64,000 nt of DNA from Pleurostoma richardsiae (taxonomy: Eukaryota; Ascomycota; Sordariomycetes; Calosphaeriales; Pleurostomataceae), in assembly GCA_030052745.1 (NCBI GenBank), contig JANBVO010000004.1, forward strand, positions 558,001 through 622,000, given 5' to 3'. Under the pieces are notes generated by a model. It searched no databases and was not told the DNA's origin. It saw nothing but the letters and a program-made list of their open reading frames with translations. Below are positions 1 to 10,876 of this stretch, piece by piece. The position numbers and the translations under genes are program-made. The stretch's first letter is position 1. The number at the start of each line of letters is the position of its first letter.

Positions 1-1741
1 ACACGCTCCTCTCCCACTACTTGCTCATCGTACTGGGCAGCCTAGCTGGGGCTCTCGTCGTGTGGAGGCTCACCAACATGCTGGTCCGATACGTCAGGAC
101 CGTCACATGCCTGCACAATGATTCCCAGCGCTTCTTCGCCGCCGAGAACTCGAAGCTGGCGTTCTTCAAGAAGCAGATCCAGTACGCTCCGATTCTCAGC
201 AAGAGGCATAACCGCGAGTTCGCCCTCAGCTCCGCCGTCAACATGGGCACACTGCCGACGAGATTGCAGCTGGTGGTTCTAGCCGGGTACTTTGCGACCA
301 ACGTTGCCTTCTGCGTCATTGATATACCCTTCCATGGCAACTTCGATTCTGCGGCCGACCAGCTGAGGAACCGGACCGGTGTCCTTGCTGTGGTCAACAT
401 GATCCCGCTTTTCCTACTGGCTGGCCGGAACAACCCTCTTATCAACCTGCTTGGTATGTCTTTCGACACCTTCAATCTGCTGCATCGCTGGCTTGGCCGC
501 ATTGTCATCCTCGAGGCTGTCGCCCACGTGCTGGCTTTCTGGATTGGCACGGCTGAGGCAGCTGGATGGAGCGTTGCCATTTCGACGACTTTCAAAGTTC
601 CGTACATGATGTACGGCTTTATCGTGAGTCCCCCTTGCTATTTCAATTTCGAGCGCTACATGCTGACCTCCCCTTCCAGGCAGTTTGCGCGTTCGTCGTC
701 ATCGGCATCCAAGCCATGAGCGTCTCGCGGCACGCCTTCTATGAGATTTTCAAGATCGTGCACATCGCCCTCGCGGCCTTGGCCGTCGCCGGCGTGTGGT
801 ACCATCTCCTCCTGAAGCACCTGCCCCAGATTGTCTATCTCTACCCCGTCATCGCCATCTGGGCGTTCGACCGCCTGGCCCGCTTCCTGCGCGTCATGTA
901 CAACAATGTCGGCCGCGGAGGCACCCGCACCCTGGTCGAGGCGCTCCCCGGCGGCGCCTGCCGCGTAACGGTGACCATGGCGCGCCCCTGGGCCTTCAAG
1001 CCCGGCCAGCACGCGTATCTGTACATGCCCAGCATCGGCTTCTGGCAGTCGCATCCGTTCTCCGTCGCCTGGAGCGAGGAGGCGGAGCAGCTCGACGGCG
1101 ACAAGCTGCCGATGGACAGGCTCGACGTGCTCTCGATGCGCAAGACCAGCATGTCCTTCATCATCCGCGCACGCACGGGCTTCACGGGCGCGCTGTACAA
1201 GAAGGCCGCGGAGTGCAAGGAGGGCAAGCTGCTGACGCGGTGCTTCGTCGAGGGGCCCTACGGTGGGATGCACAACCTACGGTCGTACGGCACGGTAATG
1301 CTGGTGGCGGGCGGCGTGGGCATCACGCAGGCGGTGCCGCACGTGCGCGAGCTGGTCAGGGGCTACAGCAACGGGACGGTGGCGACGCGGCGGATCGTGC
1401 TGGTGTGGATCATCCAGTCCCCCGAGCACCTCGAGTGGATCCGGCCGTGGATGACGGAGATCCTGGCCATGGAGCAGCGGCGCGACGTGCTGCGCATCAT
1501 GCTGTTCGTGTCGCGACCCCGCTCGACCAAGGAGATCCACAGCCCCAGCGCCACGGTGCAGATGTTCCCCGGCCGGCCGAACATCGAGACGCTGCTGGGC
1601 ATCGAGATGGAGCAGCAGGTCGGTGCCATGGGTGTGTCAGTGTGCGGACCGGGTGCCCTGAGCGATGAGGTGCGCCGCGCCGTCCGCACGCGGCAGTCCC
1701 AGGGGGCTATCGACTTCCTCGAGGAGGCGTTCTCGTGGTGA
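1..1741 (+). CDS. Ferric reductase / FRE-type metalloreductase, 5' end outside window
   Basis: This is the C-terminal 560 residues of a membrane flavocytochrome that moves electrons from NADPH through FAD and haem to extracellular Fe(III) or Cu(II). The reading frame is open to the left edge. Exons are 3-623 and 680-1741, split by a phase-0 intron of 56 bp (GTGAGT...CCAG). The ferric reductase transmembrane part carries the expected histidines (LLHRWLGR, AVAHVLAFW, KIVHIALA, WYHLLL) that bind two haems in this family. The FAD-binding motif is HPFSVAW, the NADPH loop is GGVGIT, a late CGPG motif follows, and the protein ends in EEAFSW, a typical FRE C-terminus. Family assignment is secure. Which metal it reduces, and whether it sits at the plasma membrane or vacuole, cannot be told from the visible part. 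Confidence 0.93.
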
Positions 1742-2743
1742 GCCTGCTCTGCTGCGGCTTGCCGCGGCGGGGTGGTGGTCTTCGCCTCTTTCTGTTCGTA
1801 CATATTTGACATTTGGCAACACGGTCTTTACCGTCGTAGCGGGAACTTTCTTGTACATGGTTTCGAAGTATGAGTGCACGAAAGGGGGGCGAGAGAGATA
1901 GAGACTTCTAAACGCGAAGATAAATGGATGGAAGCAAATATGAAATGACCTGGAGTTGTCACTGTCTTTACCGTACTTCTGTGTCCATATAAAGCTTCCT
2001 CACTAGTGATCATGACCACGGGAATGCCGCTTGGCGTCTTTGAGGTCCTACAGATGACAAAGAGTTTGATAATGTCTCTCGACAGGGCTGAGCATGTTGT
2101 ACCGATGCTACAAAGCCAATCATGTTTAAATTGTTCTGCTCAGAGATAGATATAAGCAGAGCAGAGAATAACAAGATCCTGACTTGTTGACCCTTTTGAG
2201 GCTTATAATCGGTGCACACTTACTAAAAGGTACCTCTACTCTACCCGTAAATATCGACAAGACGAGCCCGTTGTGGGAAGCTAGGATGGTGGCGGTCCGG
2301 GTACCGCACCTGCCCACGTTACATTACCGGCCCGGTCTAACTGACCTGCCAAAAGGCGCGCTCGGTACGTGTCACGCCAGTGAGCCCCACATCTGAGCGC
2401 CTAAACGCACACCGCACCCGGCTAAACAGTGTCAGGATATTTGCTCCCTCTTCTGTCAGGAGGTGGTCAATAACACACTCTGGGCGGTAGAAGTGGCGTA
2501 TCTGATGCGGATTTTGATGCCTCTATGGGAAGGAGAGCACCCTTACAATGACAGCCCGGTGAAGGGGAGATAGGAGACTGTGAAGGCTGGAATATCAACC
2601 TCAATTGTGGTCCTCGAGACGCATCGCGTATCTCAGGCACTAGGCAACATAGACAGTTAGGGTCAAGGGGAGAAAGGGACCCGGCGGCAAATCACACTGG
2701 CATACGAAACTGAACAAGCCCCTACGACTCAGGAGGAAAGAAG
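1742..2743. other. Intergenic, 3' of FRE and promoter of the next gene
   Basis: About 1 kb without a supported gene. The first part is moderately AT-rich and is presumably the FRE 3' UTR. Short open frames here lack conserved motifs. I see no RNA gene or repeat. Confidence 0.6.
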
Positions 2744-5700
2744 ATGGATGCATCCGGCACACCCCGCTCCGACGGCGACATGTCCTCCATGTACGCAACG
2801 CCGTCTGCCAACGCGGCGGACCCGGACGGCCTCGTCGCCGGCGGCGGCGAGTTCACTCGGGAGCTGGACTACTTCCATCAGCAGTTCTGCGATGCTCTCA
2901 ACGGACCCTTCGCCGTCTGCGGCTACGTTGACTCCATGCCGCTGCCCGAGATCTTCGTCGACGGTGTCGGCCACCTCAGCCTCGATCGCCCTTATGAGGA
3001 AGCCGCCGGTCTCGGCGGTGACCAGGCCGAGCTGCTGCTCCAGCAGTACCGCTCCGTGGGCTCTTCTGCAGTTTCTGGGTCGTCGGCGGATCCTGGCGGG
3101 AAAACGTGCTTCGTCAGGACGAGCAACTTGACAGTCCAGAATGCCGACGAGTGGAACGAGTTCATAGGCAGAGCTGTTGCGCGCGTGACGGACGAGCTGG
3201 GCCTCGGCGTTCCAACATTGGCGACGCTGAGGGGGATGCGTGTGGTCGGGAAGGGCGCTGCGTACAGAGATCAGCTCGAGTATGCTCCTCCTCTCTGCCG
3301 TGTCTGATCTCGGGCGTCTAAGCTGACCTGAAGGCTATATATAGTATGAGTCGCTCGCAGGGCGTCTTCGGCACCCTTACCATCGCTCTCCCGTCTCTCC
3401 ATGACGGCGGAATCAACCTCGCGAGGTACAAAGGTGAGAAGAAGACTTTCTTCAGCAAGTCCTGGAGCTATCAGAACTATGCAGCATGGTCCGTAAACCC
3501 CTGTCATGCGGTAATCGATTGATGGCTGACAGTCCTTAGGTTTTCTGACGTCCGCCACGATCTCACCGTCGTCAAGGACGGATACTGCTGGACACTCGTG
3601 TATGACCTGGTAGTTGACCACCGCAGCTCGGGCCTACAGAAGCAGTTCCTGCCCACTGCTGAGAGTCGCCGCGGATCAGAGTTGGCTCTCCGCAAGCTGT
3701 TTGAAGCCTATGCAGAGAGATGCAAGCGGCTGGAGCATCTCACCCGGGATCCTCCCAAATATGTTATGCATATCCTGGACAGCGAGAGTACCCCTGATGC
3801 GCTGAACATAGAGAGACTGACACCGGAGGACGCCACGCGGGTTCGGATGCTCAACGACGTGTGTCTGCCGCTAGGTTTTGAAGTGTTCTTAGCTCGGGTG
3901 CGGAAGGCGTGGTCAGGTCCTCGAGATACGACGCGGTCGCGACAGAAGTCCCTGAAGCCCATGTCAGAGGAGAGCGAGCCGGACACTGATCGTGAGTTCT
4001 CCTCGGGGGCGCCGCCTCAGGGCCCGTGTGAGAAGAAGGTCGGCATCAGGGCCCTGGGCAAGGTGAATGGGGAGCCAATTCTCTTCGACGATACCGTTGC
4101 CGAGACAAACCAGATCAACTTGGCCCCGCCTTACTTTGAGATGTCGCAAAAAGACCCTTTTGGGCCGACCCCTGACTCGGAGGAAGTTAAGCGGCCAACG
4201 AAGGAGATGAAGGTAGGAGTGTGTCGATGCATCTCACGTTGCCTGAGTTGACGTCTTCGACACAGTACTTTTCCGCCATTCAGACCTGGAACAGGACCGT
4301 GAGTCTCGCTGCTGTTGATGCTTTACGGTTGATTGACAAGACCCCTAATACGAACTCTAGGCTGTGCTTGTCATACCTCACCGGTACACCTTTGAGATCC
4401 TTGCGTGCTCTTTTTATACCGGGTTCGATGTTGACGGGCATGGAAAGAACGCTTTCTCAACTTATATTCTAGACCGCTTCCTGGCTGCGCCCGATGATGC
4501 GATCGCTGCACGCGATGCCGTAGCGCTGCTGCACGAAGTCACCAGGCTCAGCGCCGATGATGCTCCCATACCTTGGCAGCCTTCAGGTGCCTTGAGAGGC
4601 AAAATTGTTCAGTACGCGTTGAAGACGAGCAACTTCGCGCTGCTTGACGAGTATACGGGAGTGGCTAAGAAGATGGAGAGCCCGTTACCGCCTGACGTGT
4701 TCAAATGGATTGGCGAATATCTGAAGTCGCAGCCTAAGACAACCCTGCGGCGCACGAAAGACGCGTATGTTCTCTCAGCTATGGCCCATTTCTTCTTTTC
4801 ATATGCTGACTGGCGTTTCTAGGCTCATGAGGGCGATCCAGGCCTATAACTCCCTCGGTCCCCGGTTTCAGGCTGTGGTCCATATGGCTCCGCCAGAGCA
4901 GATCCTGCCGCCGGAGCTTTTTGTGTTCGTCCGGGAAGCCCTGCCGATAAACTCTTTCGCGAAGCTGCTGGCCGGCTTTGAGGATGGAGAAGCTCTCGTG
5001 GACGTGGCAGTATCATACTATGACGCCGATACGTTCTTCAACGCGTGAGTTCATCTATTCGATAGCCTAGTTATTCCTCCATGGTTGCTGACCCTGGTTC
5101 CTGGCACAGTATCGTTCCTCTCCTCAAGGAACGAGCAACGAATGCGCCTCTTGTCATTGGATTCCTCTCGAAGCTTTTGGAACTTTTTGACACCAGTCCC
5201 TTCTTCGAGGCCATCCAGAAGAAGGAGTTTTATACCCATGTCGCGCAGTACTGCATTCCGAAGATGCAAATCTGCGCAGCAACAAAGTGCGAGGAAACTG
5301 AAGACGGCACCCTCAAATCGAAGCTCGCACTAGAGCCCGCAAGGCTGGTCAAGTTCTTCCTAGATCTTGCCAAGCAAAATATGATGCCAGAAATAGACAT
5401 GATGGTCAAGAATATCCTCGAGAGTAGGGAGGAAATACGCGGCACTCCAGAGTGCACCCATTTCTGGCTGCCCTTCCTGAAGCAGCTCATCGACCTTTAT
5501 CAGGAGAACGACCTCTCATACGCGGCGCCGCCCTACCGCTACCTTTACAGGGGCATCCTGGAGGTGTACCTCTTCCGGTACGTCGAGCCGGAGCCTCCCG
5601 CATCGGAGCCGTCCCTTGTGCGTACCTACCGGCCGGCGCGCGGGACGGAGGACCCGCCCTGCGAGCTCTGCCAGGGTGCGGAGGCGTTCCTGCTGTCGGC

Positions 5701-6271
5701 GACGCGCAGGGAGGTGACGTACCAGCTGCCGGCGCTGAAGCGCAAGCACGTCGAGGAGTGGTTCCACGACGACTGGCCGGCCCACAACCGCACGATCCCC
5801 GGCATCCGCAAGACGCTCAACAAGGAGGCTAAGCCGTACTACACCGTGACCTTCCGCAAGACGTCGAGCTGGGACCCGGACGCCCGCGCGGAGCGCGCGA
5901 AGAGGCGCGCCAAGGCGGAGCTCGAGCTCGTCCGGTTCAACCAGGCGGCACTGCGCGACATCCTGGGGCCGGACTTCCAGGGTGTCATGGACATGACGGT
6001 CCTGCGGCGCGGGGCGCAGCAAGTGGAGATGCCGGCTGCGGCAGAGGCTCCCCCGGGGGCCACCGAGCTAGGGACCGCTGATGGAGATCCGAGGCATGCC
6101 GCGTCGTTCGGGCAGGGGAGCAGCCCCCCGGCGATGGCGGGCGTCAAGCGGAAGCTGGAGGAGGCGATGGGGCTGCTGGCGGCGGCGCAGGGTGGGCGGG
6201 GAGGCGGCGGGGACAGGATTGCGAACATGCGGCGGAAGATCGAGGAGGTTCTGCAGCTGGCGGAGGGGTGA
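2744..6271 (+). CDS. Large 2OG-Fe(II) oxygenase-like (prolyl-4-hydroxylase fold) protein
   Basis: A 1057-residue protein from seven exons: 2744-3279, 3345-3488, 3540-4212, 4266-4298, 4361-4764, 4823-5044 and 5110-6271; all junctions keep frame. It matches a fungal family of about 1000 residues with an N-terminal 2OG-Fe(II) oxygenase domain (residues about 130-255: FGTLTIALPS, SLHDGG, WFSDVRHDL, TLVYDL) and a long helical C-terminal part. A CELC pair lies near residue 870, and the C-terminus (KRKLEEAMGLL, RRKIEEVLQLAEG) looks coiled-coil. Against the family as I remember it, the HxD iron motif reads Q177-L178-D179 and the 2OG-binding Arg is Cys243; only the distal His (His233) remains, so it may not be catalytic. 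The acceptor at 3344 was chosen because it keeps family spacing; the one at 3350 is also in frame. The second intron starts with an uncommon GTCCGT donor. Substrate unknown. Confidence 0.85.
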
Positions 6272-7493
6272 GGGGTCGTGATTGACGCGACGATCTCGAT
6301 GGTGATCTATTTGCCTTCGTCCCTGGTAGTGGCGCTTTGGCACTATACGAAAAGCTCAAGCTGGGTGCAAGCGTGCATGAGGCGTTTAGGGAGTTGCTTC
6401 CCATTGCATAATATCATAGATACCTTAGATTCCAGCTGCTCTTGCGCTGAAGTCACTTGTTTACCATGGGCGTTTCGTCCACCATAGTCGCTTAGGTATT
6501 CAGACAGGCGAATGAAGCTTCGCTTATATCTGCTTATACAGTCGTGGATAGTCTGTTAGTGTTAACAAAAGTTAGTTACACCTATTATTACCAGCTGTAT
6601 TCTACTCTCTTACAGTGATAGGACAGTGACACGACACCCTGCAAGTAAGTCTCCTTATCTCTGGCGGCCATTTGGCAGCGGACCGATATCGTCGAGGCGC
6701 CGCGTGATGCATGACGGCAGTAACCCCACCACCCTCAGACCCGCCATCCCGGACCGCTAGCGAACCCCCCTCCACCAACAGCGAGGTCATCCGGGAAGCT
6801 CACTCGCTCCCCTATTCTCTTGATCGCCCGACTTTATCTGCGCTCGATACGACGTTCTATCTAAGGCTGGCATCCTGTCATCCCCCCACACCTTCGCACT
6901 GCAGCCGCAAGCGCACCCGTCACTCCAAGGAAGAACGGCGAGAAACAGGCAGGTGCCACTAGCAGTCGAGGCACGCGGCGAACATCGTCTCTCGGCTGGA
7001 TACCGACTACGGTAAGGCTCGGTGTGGGAGGCTGTGCCACCGTGTGCTCGCGTTGTCCTTTTGGTCTTCTTCCTCTGCCACCCGCCGGCCCGGTCTGGGC
7101 CCTCTCTCCTGCTGTTCTTCAGCGTTAAATACCATTCATACCTTACCCTTCCGGGACCGAGACCTTACCGAAACGAAGGCGTCGTCGTGTCAGTCATCTC
7201 GAGCTTCGGTGTCAGGAACAAGCAGCCAGAATCTCCCTCTCGACGACACACTCGATCCACCAGACATCGTCACAGGCAACACACAGCAGGACGACGCAAC
7301 CGCAGGTTTCGATCGCCTTCTTTCCTCCGCCTCTGGAATTCTTTCGGCGCTCTGCTTACCGACTGCGCCGCGAGCGCCTCCTTGAACCTTCAACTCCAGG
7401 AGTGTCTGGTTCCCCCGGTGCCTCCGGGACGGTCTACGGACTAGAACATTCGGGCTTCTTTGTCCAGCATATCTCGACGGCTATACTGCGACG
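6272..7493. other. Intergenic and 5' leader of the Yippee gene
   Basis: The 3' flank of the oxygenase-like gene is followed by a long pyrimidine-rich stretch (about 6900-7490) that looks like promoter and leader of the Yippee gene. It contains several short ATG-initiated frames (for example at 6711 and 7044) with no recognisable protein. No RNA gene or repeat seen. Confidence 0.55.
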
Positions 7494-7919
7494 ATGGGGC
7501 TGGCATACAACACATACCTCAACAGCACCAAGATCTACGGCTGCAGGAACTGCAAGGCGCACCTGTCCAACCATGAGGACATCATCAGCCGCGTGAGTTG
7601 CATCTTCAACCCCCCCCCCGGGGCTATCCGTCCCGCTTCTCTTGCAAGTTTGAGACTGACGATCAGAGCCTCCGGCTCCAAACAGAACTTCCGCGGCCAA
7701 CACGGTAAGGCCTACCTGTTCAATAACGTGGTCAACATCGACACGGGCGAGCCCAGCGAGCGTAACATGACGACGGGCCGGCACATCGTGCGCGACATCA
7801 GCTGCAAGCAGTGCAAGGAGACCGTGGGCTGGAAGTACGACAAGGCCTACGAGCCCACCGAGAAGTACAAGGAGGGCAAGTTCATCCTCGAGGCCGAGCT
7901 GCTGTGCAATGTCAGCTGA
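7494..7919 (+). CDS. Yippee-like zinc-binding protein
   Basis: A 110-residue protein from exons 7494-7592 and 7686-7919. The two halves join as IISR-NFRGQHGKAYLF, exactly the Yippee pattern. The zinc site is made of two CxxC pairs: CRNC near residue 17 and CKQC near residue 76. Conserved Yippee segments GKAYLFNNVVN, TTGRHIVRDI and GWKYDKAYE are present. The family is small, highly conserved in eukaryotes and related in fold to the cereblon/Mis18 zinc domain; its molecular role in fungi is poorly known. The 93-bp intron (GTGAGT...ACAG) contains a run of ten C and is a multiple of three without an in-frame stop, so its retention would insert 31 residues between the zinc pairs. The spliced form fits the family length of 105-125. 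Confidence 0.95.
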   Translation: MGLAYNTYLNSTKIYGCRNCKAHLSNHEDIISRVSCIFNPPPGAIRPASLASLRLTIRASGSKQNFRGQHGKAYLFNNVVNIDTGEPSERNMTTGRHIVRDISCKQCKETVGWKYDKAYEPTEKYKEGKFILEAELLCNVS

Positions 7920-8868
7920 GGGAGGCTATCCCCCGGGGAGAGGAAAAGAGAATAGCGAACAGCGACATTATATATGGGCGAGCTGGCGAGTGGAGGATGG
8001 CGACGTTTGGGGGAAGAGCGTTAGAAGGTTTTGCGTGTGCACTTCCGACTGATTCATGATTGGATGACATTGCGAGGGGTTGGGTAGGCCTGGGACGAAG
8101 AAGCGGAGTTTCCTTGCATTTGCATTTGCATTCGGATCTCAGGAGGAGCCTCTCTCTGCCTGCATCGCCGTTCCGGATTACAGAGGGCTCCGCCAAGGAT
8201 CGTCTTTCCATCATCATCATAGAGCCGAGTGTCCTTGCTCGTACTCTTTAGGGGTACAGTCACTGTGAGATTTGGAGGAAACAGACTGCCTTTAGGTCGC
8301 GCGCCATGCCGTGCGGCTCCAGGTGGAGGTAGGGCAGGGGAAGCACGGAGGGTACAGTCTACAAGACAGAAATGACAATGAGATAACCCAATCAACTCCG
8401 ACGTCTCCGCCTTCTTGTGCTGCATAACGCAGTCTACATCTTGTCTATCCCAGATCTCGGGCACTAAAGTTCTAATAGACAAGTCAAGATGAGAATGGGC
8501 TTGTACGAAGGGCAGTTGAAGAGCCGTCTCGTCAACGCCAAACCGGGTTTGCTTTGCATCCGACATGAGGGCGTCAAGGTCTTCAACATGGATTCAAGAC
8601 AGCCCACGCAAGTCAGCATCGCGGTTACGGCATATAGATCTGACATGAATCTCTATTGATCAATGTATTTAAGTAGTAGATCGCCGGGACAGACGAACCT
8701 CACCCTTGATCACAAACTTTCTCGGAACCTCGCCGAAAACATCAACCAAGTCAATGGCAGCCAGAGAACGTCCCTATGCTATTTCCAGCCTAGAACGCCG
8801 ATACCGTGCATGCGACCCGACAATGTATACAGATACCAGTTCCCCGTAGAGAGACGAGCGTGACCGTC
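7920..8868. other. Intergenic between convergent genes
   Basis: Shared 3' flank of the Yippee gene and the SLC35F6-like gene. Open frames on both strands here show no conserved motif. No terminator structure or RNA gene identified. Confidence 0.55.
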
Positions 8869-10262
8869 TCAGTTGTGCTCGACCGGCTCCTCGGGCAGCA
8901 GCTCCGGGACCTCCTCCTCGACCCTCAGGAACTCGAGCGGCGGCTGGACCAGCCCGTTGAAGAGGAAGGTGAAGTAGACCAGCAGCGCGAAGCCCACGAT
9001 CTGCAGCCACTTGAACGTCTCCCAGCCGAGGCCCAGGGACACGATCCAGATGAAGAGCGTCCGGCACGTGTCGATGGTCGAGCGTGACGTCGCGCTCACG
9101 GTCCTGGTCACGGAGAGGCCGAAGAAGTTGAAGCCGCTGTACATGAGCTCGTTAGCAATCCATGGCTCTGCGAGGGTATACGAGGAAGATGTTGAGCGGA
9201 AGGACTTACCCGATGCTGATCATAATCAGAAAGCTCGAGACTAACACCCGCGGGTTGTGCGTCCACTGCTTCCACCCCTCGACCATGTCGAAGTAGCCGT
9301 ACCTGCCGGCCTCGGTGCGCCCGATGGCAAAGTGCAGGACGATCATGCCCAGCACGGTGACCAGGAACCCGAAGAGGCCTTCCCAGCCCACGACGCGGAG
9401 CGGCTCGATAGCCGAGCGCTCCAGGATCCACTCCTCCAGCACGAACTGCGTCGCCGTGAAGATCTGCGCGCCGGCGATCAGCAGCACGCCGACAATGGCG
9501 CGAACGGCATCGGAGCTGATTTCCGTCGTCGAGGCGGCGCTGCTGTCTTTGGTGTCGGGATAGATAGCGCCTGCCAACCCAACGATGGCGACGCCCAGCA
9601 CGACACCGGCGAGGGACAGCCACTGAAACAAGTAGAGCCTCCGGCGGAGGAAGACGACGCTGAAGAGCCCGACGAAGAGCACCAGGGCGCCTCGAGTCAT
9701 CTGGTATATCGACGCCGCGACGAGCAGCAGCCCGGCGTTCATCAGCGTCGTGCCGAGGATATCACAGATGGCCGGCAGCGCGAGCAGCAGGACGCGGAAG
9801 CCATCCAGAACCCCGGGCTTGTTGTCGCCGTCCGCCGCCGCGGCCGTCCCATTGTTGGTCGTCAGAGGCTCTGTGGACGTTATGCTCGCGGCGTCGGCGT
9901 CGTCGGCGGTGCTGACGGCCTCGTAGCCGGCGGGGCTGCCGCTCTTGGAGACGTAGCGGCGCCACAGGTGCATGCCGAGGACGACGAGCCAGCAGCCCAT
10001 CTCGCCGACGAACATCTGGGCGGTCTGGATGACGGGCTGCTCGAAATGGGCGCGCTTCTTGGGGTCTGGGTCGTTGCAGTTGCGGACGCATTGGTTATCC
10101 TGGCGGAGAGACACATGCCATGTTAGTGGTGCTTGACCTTGGTTAGGTTGGCGATATGGCTCGGGGGAAGACACGAACCTGGAACTTGGTCAACAGCGTG
10201 TTGCAGACTCCCGTCAGAAGCATCATGGCCACCAAGAACGGGACGAGAGCTCGTGAGGCCAT
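8869..10262 (-). CDS. SLC35F6-like EamA/DMT-superfamily transporter
   Basis: A 413-residue polytopic membrane protein. Exons in transcript order are 10262-10179, 10099-9210 and 9136-8869, and all junctions keep frame. The N-terminus (MASRALVPFLVAMMLL) is a signal-anchor-like helix. About ten hydrophobic segments follow, in two EamA-type halves separated by a polar loop at residues 80-130 rich in Asp, Thr and Ala. Family landmarks are TRGALVLFVGLFSVVFLRR, LEEWILE, GWEGLFGF and STIDTCRTLFIWIVSLGLGWE. SLC35F6 relatives sit in lysosomal or other endomembranes; the transported molecule is not established. The C-terminal tail is strongly acidic (VEEEVPELLPEEPVEHN). An alternative label would be a generic nucleotide-sugar-type transporter, but the motifs fit the F6 subgroup. 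Confidence 0.9.
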
Positions 10263-10876
10263 CTTCGCTGGCGTATAGTGAAGCCTAGGCTTGTCGTCGC
10301 CCGATGCTGTCTTGCTGGCTGAGTGATGTAGCTCGATGGGGGTTTGACCACGAGGGGGAAGGCACTAGAAGCGGAAGATGAACTGCAAAGCAAAAACGAA
10401 CAGAACCTCCCTCCGCAACGGAAGTCTATTGAACACCCAAAAGAGATAGACCGAGCTTCTCTATGGTGGATTGGCTCCTTGGTCTTTGTGTTGTTGACGG
10501 ACAATGACCATGACAGCGGAGCCGGGTAAGATGGGGCTGCCAACAAGGGACCTCGGGGTGAGACGCCGCATCATGCGGGCAGCTAGCCAGCAGCCTAGCC
10601 GCACTCCGCATGCGATTGGTCTCACCATTCCACCCCCAACCCAGCCACGCAGGACCACGTATCCGTACCTTGCAGAGACGCAGTTGTCTGCCACCTTACG
10701 TCTGCATCGGGCTCACGAGTTCCAATATCTTGTAAGATAAGGTGGGTGGATTATCATCAGCCTTGCCACAGCCAGCGGCCGGGCATGCCGGCGGCTTAAG
10801 ATATGCTCATTGAGGAAGCAAAAACGCCTGCTACGTAGAATCTAACGGGGTATAGTCACACTATTACTGCGCCTTC
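10263..10876. other. Intergenic, promoter of the SLC35F6-like gene
   Basis: About 0.6 kb upstream of the transporter start and downstream of the DUF2985 gene; both genes point the same way (minus). Nothing recognisable beyond promoter-like sequence. Confidence 0.5.

Noticed and set aside
656-1273. 205-codon minus-strand frame over the ferric reductase
   Set aside because: Antisense shadow of a GC-rich coding exon; no domain, and the plus frame is clearly FRE.
9257-10126. 289-codon plus-strand frame over the SLC35F6-like gene
   Set aside because: Antisense of a transporter exon; composition (Glu, Gln, Arg, Ala rich) is what reverse-complemented hydrophobic codons give.
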